Source: a virus. Taken from it: a stretch of DNA of 41,477 nucleotides. Within the stretch, counting starts at the first letter, position 1, and each line of letters starts with the position of its first letter. The stretch lies in the IMG/VR virus record IMGVR_UViG_3300050821_006051, positions 1 through 41,477 of that record. The stretch is one strand, 5' to 3'. A program made the position numbers and the translations under genes. The notes beneath the pieces were generated by a model that was not told where the DNA came from, ran no database searches, and saw only the letters and a list, made by a program, of their open reading frames with translations. Of this stretch, positions 7,304 through 13,563 are shown one piece after another.

Positions 7304-7561
7304 ATGCCTCGTGAGCAGGTGGTTGGAATGATGGAAATTGACAGCATGGATTTAGGTAAGGCAACTGTGACATTGCCTCTCGATAAATTAGATTCAATGA
7401 GAGAGTTGATCCATTCCCTCAATGAGGATTTGGCCGATCTTCGGCGAATGATCAAAGATAATCTTGGAATGGACCACGATCAACTAGAAGAGCGCGACCG
7501 AGCGCGGAGAAGCGCTATGAATGAATCTGCAATCATGAACCATTTTATGAGGCCAAAATGA
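7304..7561 (+). CDS. Small coiled-coil protein
   Basis: An 85-residue acidic protein with a long helix (about residues 25-75) showing heptad-like Leu spacing (LDKLDSMRELIHSLNEDLADL). Starts at 7304 or at the Met-Met pair at 7328/7331 are both possible. The ATG at 7304 has AGG five bases upstream. The stop overlaps the next start by ATGA. Function unknown. Confidence 0.6.
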   Translation: MPREQVVGMMEIDSMDLGKATVTLPLDKLDSMRELIHSLNEDLADLRRMIKDNLGMDHDQLEERDRARRSAMNESAIMNHFMRPK

Positions 7562-7827
7562 GCGAGCAGTCCAATACAGCAAGCAGCCAAGCACAAAAAT
7601 GGGCCGACGAGCGCGAAGATTTAATGCGTGGTCATCAATATAACGAGCATTACAAAGACGGTCTTGTTGAAGGATACACAGAGGGGCTACTCGCTCGCGA
7701 CGAGGAAGTGAAGTTACTTCGGGCTCTCTTGAAAGAGTGGTTCGACGACGATTATGATGGATGTGACTTATTGGATCGCACAGCGCAGGCTCTGAAGGCG
7801 TGCGCGGGGAAGGAAACACATGAGTGA
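7558..7827 (+). CDS. Small accessory protein with shared C-terminal module
   Basis: An 89-residue acidic protein of no recognised family. Its C-terminal ALKACAGKE is encoded by a 24-base stretch (7788-7811) repeated exactly at 9123-9146 in another small gene, so the gene seems to have been built by exchange of pieces. The middle has GHQYNEHYKDGLVEGYTEG. ATGA overlap upstream and a short overlap downstream. Confidence 0.65.
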   Translation: MSEQSNTASSQAQKWADEREDLMRGHQYNEHYKDGLVEGYTEGLLARDEEVKLLRALLKEWFDDDYDGCDLLDRTAQALKACAGKETHE

Positions 7828-8161
7828 CTCTTATCAGCCAATTTACGATGCGGTCAGAAGTCGCATCTCAGGATGCAATGTCGGGCAAGCTGTTGAGCAG
7901 GTGTTGATCAATATTCCTGGCGACATTGCCAGATACGCTCAAAACTGTTTTTCAGAAATAGCGTGCTCAATGGCCTCGCCGAGCGTTGTTTACAAGCCGG
8001 AAATATATCAAGACGGCGATCACTGGTGTTGTTTATATGGCAAAGACATACAGAGCGGGGTCGTTGGATTTGGCAAAAGCCCGGCAGAGGCGTGCGCGGC
8101 GTTTGATCGCGCATGGCACACACCACTTGCTTTGCGGGCAGAAGGCCAGGGGGAGAAATAA
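7820..8161 (+). CDS. Small accessory protein (WxxLYGxxxxxGVxGFG type)
   Basis: A 113-residue protein. The segment GDHWCCLYGKDIQSGVVGFG followed by KSPAEACAAFDRAW is a pattern found in many small phage proteins of unknown function. No catalytic motif is seen. AAGGAA lies before the ATG at 7820. Its stop TAA shares one base with the next ATG (8161). Confidence 0.7.
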   Translation: MSDSYQPIYDAVRSRISGCNVGQAVEQVLINIPGDIARYAQNCFSEIACSMASPSVVYKPEIYQDGDHWCCLYGKDIQSGVVGFGKSPAEACAAFDRAWHTPLALRAEGQGEK

Positions 8162-8436
8162 TGCCAAAAGATTTTCCATCACAATATGAATGCCAAGATG
8201 ACCCGCGCAAAGAACTCGCCGAGGCGAAGGCTGAGATCGAGCGCCTTGGTCGGCATGTGCGATGTTTTGAAATGCGCATTGATAACTTACAAGCTGAAAA
8301 CGGGCGGCTGAAAGCCGTTCTTAAGTTCTGGGCCAATGAGTCTGAGTGGTGCAATGTTCCGGTTGAGTTTCAGATAAAGCGAGCGCGTGAACTGCTTGCT
8401 TCGTTGGCGTGCGATGTGGGAGACAAAAAGACATGA
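8161..8436 (+). CDS. Coiled-coil accessory protein
   Basis: A 91-residue protein. Residues 15-60 form a strongly predicted coiled coil (KELAEAKAEIERL...IDNLQAENGRLKAVLKFW). The DNA of the N-terminal part (8209-8237) is repeated with one mismatch at 8881-8909 in a later gene, so the two are partial paralogs. The ATG at 8161 is chosen for the GGGGGAGA site before it and the TAATG overlap; an earlier ATG in the same frame at 8113 would lie inside the previous gene. Function unknown. Confidence 0.65.
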   Translation: MPKDFPSQYECQDDPRKELAEAKAEIERLGRHVRCFEMRIDNLQAENGRLKAVLKFWANESEWCNVPVEFQIKRARELLASLACDVGDKKT

Positions 8437-8699
8437 AACCGAGAGAGTGGTGGATAGTAAAAAGATCAGGTGGTCTTAAGGTCTACAATACAAGCTTTAG
8501 CGACCTCGGCACGCCTAAAGATGACCAATATGCACACGTCCGCGAAGTCATTCCCGGCGAGGTCTCGATCACTAAAAATCAATTAATCGAAGCAATTGGA
8601 TTCGCATGGGATCAAGATGAAGAGAACGACACAATTATCAACTATGATGAACTTTGGAGTCGTCTTGCTTTGCGGAACACCGATCAGGGGACAAAATGA
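8433..8699 (+). CDS. Small accessory protein
   Basis: An 88-residue protein (MKPREWWIVKRSGGLKVYNT...). The start at 8433 has GGGAGA in front and an ATGA overlap with the previous gene, which is better than the in-frame ATG at 8409. The C-terminal half (ITKNQLIEAIGFAWDQDEENDTI) resembles segments of small phage proteins of unknown function. Confidence 0.65.
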   Translation: MKPREWWIVKRSGGLKVYNTSFSDLGTPKDDQYAHVREVIPGEVSITKNQLIEAIGFAWDQDEENDTIINYDELWSRLALRNTDQGTK

Positions 8700-8851
8700 A
8701 CCAAATGCAGCAATTTATTCGAGACATGGCGCCTTTCTTCACGTGGCCTGATGTCTTTTGTTGGCTGTTACTTCTCGGCTTTGGCGTCTGGAAAATGTTT
8801 GACCTTATCGGCGCCGCCGGCAGATGGGCTGAAAGACAGGTCAAAAAATGA
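8696..8851 (+). CDS. Small single-span membrane protein
   Basis: A 51-residue protein with one hydrophobic segment (about residues 15-40, FTWPDVFCWLLLLGFGVWKM) and a short basic end (RWAERQVKK), giving a likely inner-membrane span with the C-terminus in the cytoplasm. ATGA overlaps with both neighbours. Role unknown. Confidence 0.6.
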   Translation: MNQMQQFIRDMAPFFTWPDVFCWLLLLGFGVWKMFDLIGAAGRWAERQVKK

Positions 8852-9153
8852 GCGTCAGTCAAGTTGAGGTAAATTTAGCAAAAGAACTCGCCGAGGTGAA
8901 GGCTGAGATTGAGCAATTGGATGAACTATGTAATGCGAGACTCGGCGCTTTAAAAATGCAGCTTAAAGAAAACGAGCGGCTGAGAGAGGCTCTGGAATTT
9001 TACGCTGATCCAGAAACGTATTTTGCAATTGCGTTTCTCCCTGACCCGCCTTGTGGTCCGTTTATCCATGACACTGATGATGTTGAGCCAGGGAAACCTG
9101 GCGCAGTGGCTCGCAGAGCGCTGGCTCTGAAGGCGTGCGCGGGGAAAGAATGA
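8848..9153 (+). CDS. Coiled-coil accessory protein, mosaic of neighbouring genes
   Basis: A 101-residue protein. N-terminal coiled coil (KELAEVKAEIEQLDEL) matching the gene at 8161 in DNA, a middle segment (LREALEFYADPETYF...FIHDTDDVEPGKPGAVARRAL) familiar from small phage and prophage proteins, and an ALKACAGKE end matching the gene at 7558 in DNA. The last gene of the rightward unit before the convergence point. Confidence 0.7.
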   Translation: MSVSQVEVNLAKELAEVKAEIEQLDELCNARLGALKMQLKENERLREALEFYADPETYFAIAFLPDPPCGPFIHDTDDVEPGKPGAVARRALALKACAGKE

Positions 9154-9154
9154 A

Positions 9155-9172
9155 ACGACACGTTGGTGTCGT
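9155..9172. terminator. Perfect hairpin between convergent units
   Basis: A 7-bp perfect stem (9155-9161 with 9166-9172) and a 4-base loop just after the last rightward gene. No U run follows on either strand, so it is not a textbook intrinsic terminator, but its place at the junction of the two converging units suits a bidirectional stop or RNA-stability element. Confidence 0.4.
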
Positions 9173-9244
9173 CGAACTGCTCAGGAAGCGCTTGCTTCGT
9201 TGAACGCCGTTGTTGAAGAATACCGAGGCGGTGAAGATGGCTAG
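9173..9244 (+). pseudogene. Remnant of the C-terminus of a small accessory gene
   Basis: Frame 2 reads RTAQEALASLNAVVEEYRGG and then EDG and a stop at 9242-9244. This looks like the end of a small phage protein but has no start in frame. The 13 bases at 9190-9202 are identical to 8394-8406 in the gene at 8161 (LLASL segment). It is probably a leftover of gene shuffling in this region. Confidence 0.4.
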
Positions 9245-9903
9245 TACCTCGGCTCCTGCTTCGTCCGAGCAACCTGTGACACGGTGAACTGACCTGCGGT
9301 CACCGTGTAGAGCACTTCCATATAGTTAGCGACCAGATTGTCCTCACTCAAATAAATGCTTCCCGTCGCAACCGTGGCGCTATTTGTAGCGTCTCCAGTT
9401 GCCTTAATAGGGAGTGCTACGTAAATGGTGCCGTCATTACCAACAGCCAACGCTGCCGTTGCCGAGAGCGTTGTAGGTGTACTGGTCTGTGTGCCTGATC
9501 CGGTGCCGGTTATCGTAACGGCTGTTCCAGCTTTAGCATTTGCTAAACTTGACGCGAAGCTGAAAGTATTTGCGGTGAGAGGAATTGCGTAATAATTAGT
9601 CGATGTGGATAAACCTGTGGGTAGCGCACCGCCAGAGTTTGACACCTGCATTACCAGGCCGGTCAGGAAGCCATGTGCTGTCTGAGTGCAGATATTGGTG
9701 ACGGCACAAGTAAAGGTCGCGGCAGCGGGCGTCGTGTTCGTTATCGTGATCACATTCCCATAGCGCTGAGAGCGATCGATTGTCTGTGCTCCAACACCTT
9801 GCGTAAAGGCGACGCTCGCTGTGACTGCAGTAGCAGGAGTTGGGATCTGTGCGTGAACTAGACCACAGGTTAAAAGCGATAAGATTAATGCGACCAAGTT
9901 CAT
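9241..9903 (-). CDS. Exported tail-type/adhesin-like protein
   Basis: A 220-residue protein with a clear Sec signal peptide (MNLVALILSLLTCGLVHAQ, cleavage after Ala18). The mature part is Thr/Ala/Ser/Gly-rich beta structure. Residues about 72-145 (AHGFLTGLVMQVSNSGGALP, then the STNYYAI and ANTFSFA segments and a Gly-Thr run) match a common repeat domain of phage tail and baseplate proteins (HGLxTGDxVxxx...YYVIxxxxNTFxLA). SD AAGGAG lies 7 bases before the ATG. It is the last gene of the leftward unit. A signal peptide on such a protein is unusual because phage structural proteins normally stay in the cytoplasm. Confidence 0.7.
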   Translation of the reverse strand: MNLVALILSLLTCGLVHAQIPTPATAVTASVAFTQGVGAQTIDRSQRYGNVITITNTTPAAATFTCAVTNICTQTAHGFLTGLVMQVSNSGGALPTGLSTSTNYYAIPLTANTFSFASSLANAKAGTAVTITGTGSGTQTSTPTTLSATAALAVGNDGTIYVALPIKATGDATNSATVATGSIYLSEDNLVANYMEVLYTVTAGQFTVSQVARTKQEPRY

Positions 9904-9913
9904 AAGATTCTCC

Positions 9914-9994
9914 TTAGTGTTTTAAAGTGATGATGACACCAACGGCTGCGATGAGCCAGCAAACAATAACTAGCCAGACGTCTTTTCTGCGCAT
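9914..9994 (-). CDS. Tiny membrane protein (26 aa)
   Basis: Reads MRRKDVWLVIVCWLIAAVGV, then IITLKH and a stop. There is one membrane span after a positively charged start, and a GGAG site 9 bases before the ATG. It overlaps the end of the gene at 9970-10200 by 25 bases. Its place near the lysozyme-type gene allows a lysis role, such as holin regulator, but this is inference. Confidence 0.5.
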   Translation of the reverse strand: MRRKDVWLVIVCWLIAAVGVIITLKH

Positions 9995-10200
9995 CGTGAT
10001 TGCTCCAATGCAAGTTTCATTTTCGTCAATTTCTCTTCAGCTTTTGGGATCAATATCAGTAAGCATGCTGGACAAGTAACAATGTGAGGAACGCTGGTAA
10101 AACTTCGCTCAACGCTATTCATGTAAGGTACCCACTCGTCAGTGCAAAGCAATTGGAACGTAGGTCCACGGTATTTCTTGGTGCGATAATAATGAATCAT
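9970..10200 (-). CDS. Small Cys-containing protein
   Basis: A 76-residue protein with CPAC near residue 43 and an upstream Cys19, possibly a metal-binding pair. The start follows the endolysin stop directly (TAAATG), which indicates coupled translation. No family recognised. Confidence 0.6.
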   Translation of the reverse strand: MIHYYRTKKYRGPTFQLLCTDEWVPYMNSVERSFTSVPHIVTCPACLLILIPKAEEKLTKMKLALEQSRCAEKTSG

Positions 10201-10746
10201 TTAGATCCCGAATGTCTTTAAGATTGCAGCGACTCCTGCCTGATCACTTACCGCATCAGGATCGAAAACTCCATCGCTCACGTACTTACCTTTTTGATAT
10301 TGATCAGTATACGACCAGAGATACGGGCTCGGAATGTTTCGCGCTCTGTAACCCCAACCGTTGTATTCTTCCGCGTAGTAGAGTGCTGGACCAATGGTGA
10401 CGATATCGTTACTCCCATAAGCGTCAATCGCAGCGTCGGCCCACGAGTCGTAAGGTCCAACACCTGCAGGTACGTCAGTTGTCTTAATGGGATTTCCATT
10501 AGAGTCAAAAAGCGGATCGCCATTTTGTGGATAAGTTGAAAAGTCTTGACCACTCTCTAGCTCATTAAGCGCCGCTATCAACCACCACGGGAGACCCACT
10601 TGTGCCGCCACTTTATCGTAGATCGCTTTATTATCAAACGCTCGTTGTTTAATGTAAGCAAGATCACTCTCGTGACCGGGATTTATTTGAGCGACTCGAT
10701 AAAGATCTACGTAGTCGTCGTGCGGAAAAATATTGGCTTTAACCAT
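10201..10746 (-). CDS. Lysozyme-family endolysin (COG5526-like)
   Basis: A 181-residue protein resembling the COG5526 'lysozyme family' proteins. The order GLPWWLIAALNELESG (about 51-66), QNGDPLF (74-80), VPAG, then YYAEEYNGWGYR and SPYLWSYTDQYQKGKY is that of this family, in which a Glu near the first motif (Glu62 or Glu64 here) is the likely acid. It would cleave peptidoglycan at lysis. There is no signal peptide, so it would need a holin; the candidate at 13312 is in the same unit. SD GAGGAT lies before the ATG. Confidence 0.85.
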   Translation of the reverse strand: MVKANIFPHDDYVDLYRVAQINPGHESDLAYIKQRAFDNKAIYDKVAAQVGLPWWLIAALNELESGQDFSTYPQNGDPLFDSNGNPIKTTDVPAGVGPYDSWADAAIDAYGSNDIVTIGPALYYAEEYNGWGYRARNIPSPYLWSYTDQYQKGKYVSDGVFDPDAVSDQAGVAAILKTFGI

Positions 10747-10753
10747 TTTATCC

Positions 10754-11497
10754 TCAATTTAAAAGTAAGAAATCATACGCTAAATTACCATTCAATAAAT
10801 AATCCCAAGGTAGCGTGAAGTCACCGTGCATACCCCAGTCAGTACCCCATGAGTTTCGCATTTTCCAATATTGACCAATCACGTACCCGTAGCACACTAC
10901 TGCATGACCGCCTTCAATTGTGTCATCGGCAGTTGGCATCGGTACAAGACCGATTGCTGCAACCTGATCGGTCATCATTGAATTATAGACAGCCATGCCG
11001 ACTAGAAACGGAAATTTGTTAACAACCGTTAACATCATTTGACGAGCGACTTGAGGCACCTCATGGAATTGCTTTAAGAGATCGAGTTTGCCAGCCTTGT
11101 AGCAGTCAAACGGAGGTTTGGTTTCTATTTTGGTCGTATCAAAAGGCCACAGTTGTTCATTGCACGCTCCGTATTCTTCTATGGCTTTCGCTGTATCCGC
11201 TAAATTAGCGCAACCTTCATTCGGATCAGAATCACCTTCAAACGAACAAGTGTTAAACGCAATAAATAATCTAGAGAGATCAACTGGAGCGTGACCGTTT
11301 TTCGTATTGTCGTACTCCATACACGTCGCTGCGGCGTTGGCATAACAAGTGCCAGTTTGTCCTTGGTCTTTGACTGCCGATAATTCGAGGGTCATTTCAT
11401 TAGGGAGAATCGCATATGGAGAAAGTGTCAGAGCTGGACGCAGTGGTTTTGCGAAATGTCTCAGAGAGGGTCGTAAGTTTAAGATTCTCTTTTGCAT
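10754..11497 (-). CDS. Papain-like (C1 family) cysteine peptidase
   Basis: A 247-residue protein with all C1 peptidase landmarks: oxyanion Gln45 and catalytic Cys51 in VKDQGQTGTCYANAAATC, His198 in GGHAVVCYGY and Asn215 in YWKMRNSWGTDWG. The ATG at 11497 is chosen for its strong GGGAG site 6 bases upstream; the longer frame from 11533 lacks one. There is no obvious signal peptide and only a short N-terminal extension, so it may not need pro-peptide removal. It overlaps the end of the Zn-ribbon gene upstream. Its target (host envelope, host defence or virion protein) is unknown. Neighbouring lysis genes suggest late expression. Confidence 0.85.
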   Translation of the reverse strand: MQKRILNLRPSLRHFAKPLRPALTLSPYAILPNEMTLELSAVKDQGQTGTCYANAAATCMEYDNTKNGHAPVDLSRLFIAFNTCSFEGDSDPNEGCANLADTAKAIEEYGACNEQLWPFDTTKIETKPPFDCYKAGKLDLLKQFHEVPQVARQMMLTVVNKFPFLVGMAVYNSMMTDQVAAIGLVPMPTADDTIEGGHAVVCYGYVIGQYWKMRNSWGTDWGMHGDFTLPWDYLLNGNLAYDFLLLN

Positions 11498-11690
11498 GAT
11501 TCTCCCAAAATTGTTTAGCTCTATTGAGAGCATTTAATCTTAATTCTTTTGCAGCTTTTGCTCGTGAACTTCTCGCTTTATAAATCTCATCTTTCAATTC
11601 AGTAGGAAGCTTGCGCCAACATTTATCGCACGCATAACGGCGTCCGAAGATTCTCTTATCGCAAGCCGGACAATAAGGAGAATGGTTCAT
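11400..11690 (-). CDS. Zn-ribbon small protein
   Basis: A 96-residue basic protein with CPACDKRIFGRRYACDKCW (about 7-25), two CxxC pairs that should form a zinc ribbon, followed by a long helix with many Arg, Lys and Ala. Similar small proteins occur in many phages. The ATG at 11690 overlaps the previous stop (ATGA) and is preferred to 11738. The last 98 bases lie inside the start of the peptidase gene in another frame, an unusually long overlap. Confidence 0.65.
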   Translation of the reverse strand: MNHSPYCPACDKRIFGRRYACDKCWRKLPTELKDEIYKARSSRAKAAKELRLNALNRAKQFWENHAKENLKLTTLSETFRKTTASSSDTFSICDSP

Positions 11691-11908
11691 GTCTTTAGAT
11701 GCCAAGTCCCGCGAACACCAGGGGCGCCTTGCGAGCAATCCATTTTAATCACATCACCTTCGGAAAAGAATACACGAAGATTTAAAATCTGATTTCCGTT
11801 CGCGTCCAAACCTACAATCTTGGTGATTATTCCAGGACCAATGTTTGGGACGACACTCGCGTCAGCGTCAAAGTGCATGGTGTAAAGAACAATATCCCCT
11901 ACATTCAT
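11687..11908 (-). CDS. Small beta-barrel (SH3-like) protein
   Basis: A 73-residue protein (MNVGDIVLYTMHFDADASVV...GIITKIVGLDANG...LRVFF). The alternation of strands and VGDIVLY/GIITKI turns resembles small SH3-like phage proteins of unknown function. The ATG follows the stop of the glycosyltransferase gene directly, with GGAGG as ribosome site. Confidence 0.65.
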   Translation of the reverse strand: MNVGDIVLYTMHFDADASVVPNIGPGIITKIVGLDANGNQILNLRVFFSEGDVIKMDCSQGAPGVRGTWHLKT

Positions 11909-12733
11909 TTAATCCTCCGTTGGTTTATAAGGCTTGTAATGGTGATGACCATGATGATGGTGCCCGTGATGTCTACGGTGATGACGATGTCTACCGTACT
12001 TCAAATTTTCTGGCATGAAATAATCATGGCACGGACAAAAGGCTGGAGTTTTGCGTCCGTGCCAATTGACTCCTTGTTCAGGCTTTTCGAGAGAATCTAA
12101 ATGATAGACGAACATTTGAGGCAAAAGAATACGATTAGCGCGAGGCCATTGGATCGCAAACATCACATCGGAATGCTCCGAGCTTGCGCCGCTGCCAGGG
12201 TAAAATCTTTTCTGACTACGATGCCATAATTGAAAATAACCAATAGGTGTATAACCGTAATCTCCATGTAAAAGTCTTGCGCCAAAATCCAATTCAGGAT
12301 GAGCCCAAACATGACAGCCGTTTTGGAATTGTGGGACGAGAGAATCTTTTACTTTTTTCCACTTCTCCCAACCGTTCACGTTAAGCCTGTCGGCACCGTA
12401 GAGATTTTCAGCACTTGGTTTTGCAGCACCAAGAGTCCAGCGGAAGCGATGAGGTAAAATAACGTCAGCGTCCATTTGCAAAAGCCACTCATCATGTCTG
12501 CAGTGGTTAAGTGCTACGTTGATCCCGCGACCTTTGTTAAACTTATCGCCGTGCTCTGTAAACACGTCGGTGTCAACGCACACGACACCATAATAATTGC
12601 AAATATCTTTGGTTGCTTTGTCAGTCGGTGAAGTTACAACGACGACGTGGTCTAAATGCTGAAGATTCTCCGGCAGAGTATGTGCTAGAAAATCAGCGTG
12701 ATTTACACAAGTAATGACAGCTTCAATTCTCAC
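11909..12733 (-). CDS. GT-A type glycosyltransferase with His-rich tail
   Basis: A 274-residue protein. The N-terminal strand (MRIEAVITCVNHADFLAHTL), a sugar-nucleotide region and the DXD motif DAD (88-90, in WLLQMDADVILPHRF) fit a family 2-like GT-A glycosyltransferase. Further on, HSDVMFAIQWPR and the HGRKT segment may be acceptor or catalytic parts. The C-terminus has a run of 12 His in about 20 residues (HRHHRRHHGHHHHGHHH), a possible metal-binding tail. The GTG at 12733 is chosen because a terminator (12747-12781) lies between it and the longer in-frame ATG at 12820. It may modify phage or host surface glycans. Confidence 0.75.
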   Translation of the reverse strand: MRIEAVITCVNHADFLAHTLPENLQHLDHVVVVTSPTDKATKDICNYYGVVCVDTDVFTEHGDKFNKGRGINVALNHCRHDEWLLQMDADVILPHRFRWTLGAAKPSAENLYGADRLNVNGWEKWKKVKDSLVPQFQNGCHVWAHPELDFGARLLHGDYGYTPIGYFQLWHRSQKRFYPGSGASSEHSDVMFAIQWPRANRILLPQMFVYHLDSLEKPEQGVNWHGRKTPAFCPCHDYFMPENLKYGRHRHHRRHHGHHHHGHHHYKPYKPTED

Positions 12734-12746
12734 CAGGTCACGTCCT

Positions 12747-12781
12747 AAAAATAAAAAGCCAGCGCGGAATTGCAACTGGCT
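12747..12781 (-). terminator. Intrinsic terminator after the lipoprotein gene
   Basis: On the minus strand, a 6-bp stem (AGCCAG with CTGGCT, 12781-12776 with 12762-12757) is followed by a T-rich run (12756-12747). It lies 17 bases past the lipoprotein stop and before the glycosyltransferase start, so it should reduce expression of the distal genes. Confidence 0.7.
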
Positions 12782-12797
12782 ACGAAAGAGCCGAAAA

Positions 12798-13226
12798 TTA
12801 GAACGGTACAGCAGCAGCACACGCAGTCGCTAAGGCAGCACTTACACCGTCGCTAACCGAGACGGAGCAGCCCCAAGCCGCAGGGACGGCACCGTTGACG
12901 ATAGAATTGATAGCGTCGATTCCAATTGGACAAACCAAATCACCGACGATACCTTTCATTTTACCTTTACCTTTAAGCTCTTTCACTTGCGATTGTACCG
13001 AAGCAGTCGAGCAAATATTAATAGCGCTTAGTTTATTTGCGATGCTGGCTGAGATTGCTGCTTGGTTTGAACAGCTTAAGACTGTCGCGATGCTGGCTGC
13101 AAATGCTGTGTTCAGAGATGACTCAACCGCACAGCCGACTACTTGGATCGGATTGACCGGTGCCGCAGTCGTACATGAGACAAGTGACGCAAGTCCAAGA
13201 GCGCAAAGTACCAATAACATTCGCAT
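12798..13226 (-). CDS. Phage lipoprotein
   Basis: A 142-residue protein with a lipoprotein signal (MRMLLVLCALGLASLVSC, lipobox LVSC, lipidated Cys18). The mature part is Ala/Ser/Val-rich with several Cys residues and no known domain. It should sit in the inner or outer membrane of a Gram-negative host. Possible roles are superinfection exclusion, an unusual outer-membrane spanin partner, or a receptor mask. It lies just after the holin-like and tiny membrane genes. SD GGGGA is before the ATG. Confidence 0.7.
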   Translation of the reverse strand: MRMLLVLCALGLASLVSCTTAAPVNPIQVVGCAVESSLNTAFAASIATVLSCSNQAAISASIANKLSAINICSTASVQSQVKELKGKGKMKGIVGDLVCPIGIDAINSIVNGAVPAAWGCSVSVSDGVSAALATACAAAVPF

Positions 13227-13238
13227 AAATTCCCCTTT

Positions 13239-13310
13239 TTAGTATTTTATGAATGAACGAATAAAGAGTCCGACGAGATGCCAATAAATTGCAAGCAAAA
13301 TCTTTGTCAT
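13239..13310 (-). CDS. Tiny membrane protein (23 aa)
   Basis: Reads MTKILLAIYWHLVGLFIRSF, then IKY and a stop. It starts one base after the stop of the holin-like gene, with GGGAAG as ribosome site. The segment is hydrophobic with Arg and Lys at the ends, which suits a small membrane peptide that could modulate the holin. It is too short for a homology argument. Confidence 0.5.
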   Translation of the reverse strand: MTKILLAIYWHLVGLFIRSFIKY

Positions 13311-13311
13311 G

Positions 13312-13539
13312 TTACTTCCCAAAGAAAATCAGGACCGCGAAGGTAACTGCAGCATTAATAGCAATCACCCCGCCAGTCCAAAGGAATTTGAATTTTTTAA
13401 GGTTATCTATCTCGTCCATTAAATCCCTGTGGCGCGCTTCACTGCTGAGTTCGAGCTTATCAAATATCTCATCGATGCGGTTAAACTTTGCAGTCGTAGC
13501 ATCGATGAAAAAATCTACAACGTCTCTCCTGTCCGTCAT
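13312..13539 (-). CDS. Holin/XhlA-like membrane protein
   Basis: A 75-residue protein. Residues 1-50 form a charged coiled-coil helix (FFIDATTAKFNRIDEIFDKL...LMDEIDNLKKFK), and residues about 53-72 form a single membrane span ending FFGK. This build is like XhlA/haemolysin-type phage proteins that act with holins. It is the best candidate for releasing the cytoplasmic endolysin encoded at 10201-10746. SD AGGA is before the ATG. Confidence 0.6.
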   Translation of the reverse strand: MTDRRDVVDFFIDATTAKFNRIDEIFDKLELSSEARHRDLMDEIDNLKKFKFLWTGGVIAINAAVTFAVLIFFGK

Positions 13540-13563
13540 AAAGTCATCCTAGTTAAACAAAGC

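Noticed and set aside
9150-9203. 17-codon frame starting at 9150
   Set aside because: Too short, no partner or conserved feature, and it overlaps the hairpin at the convergence point.
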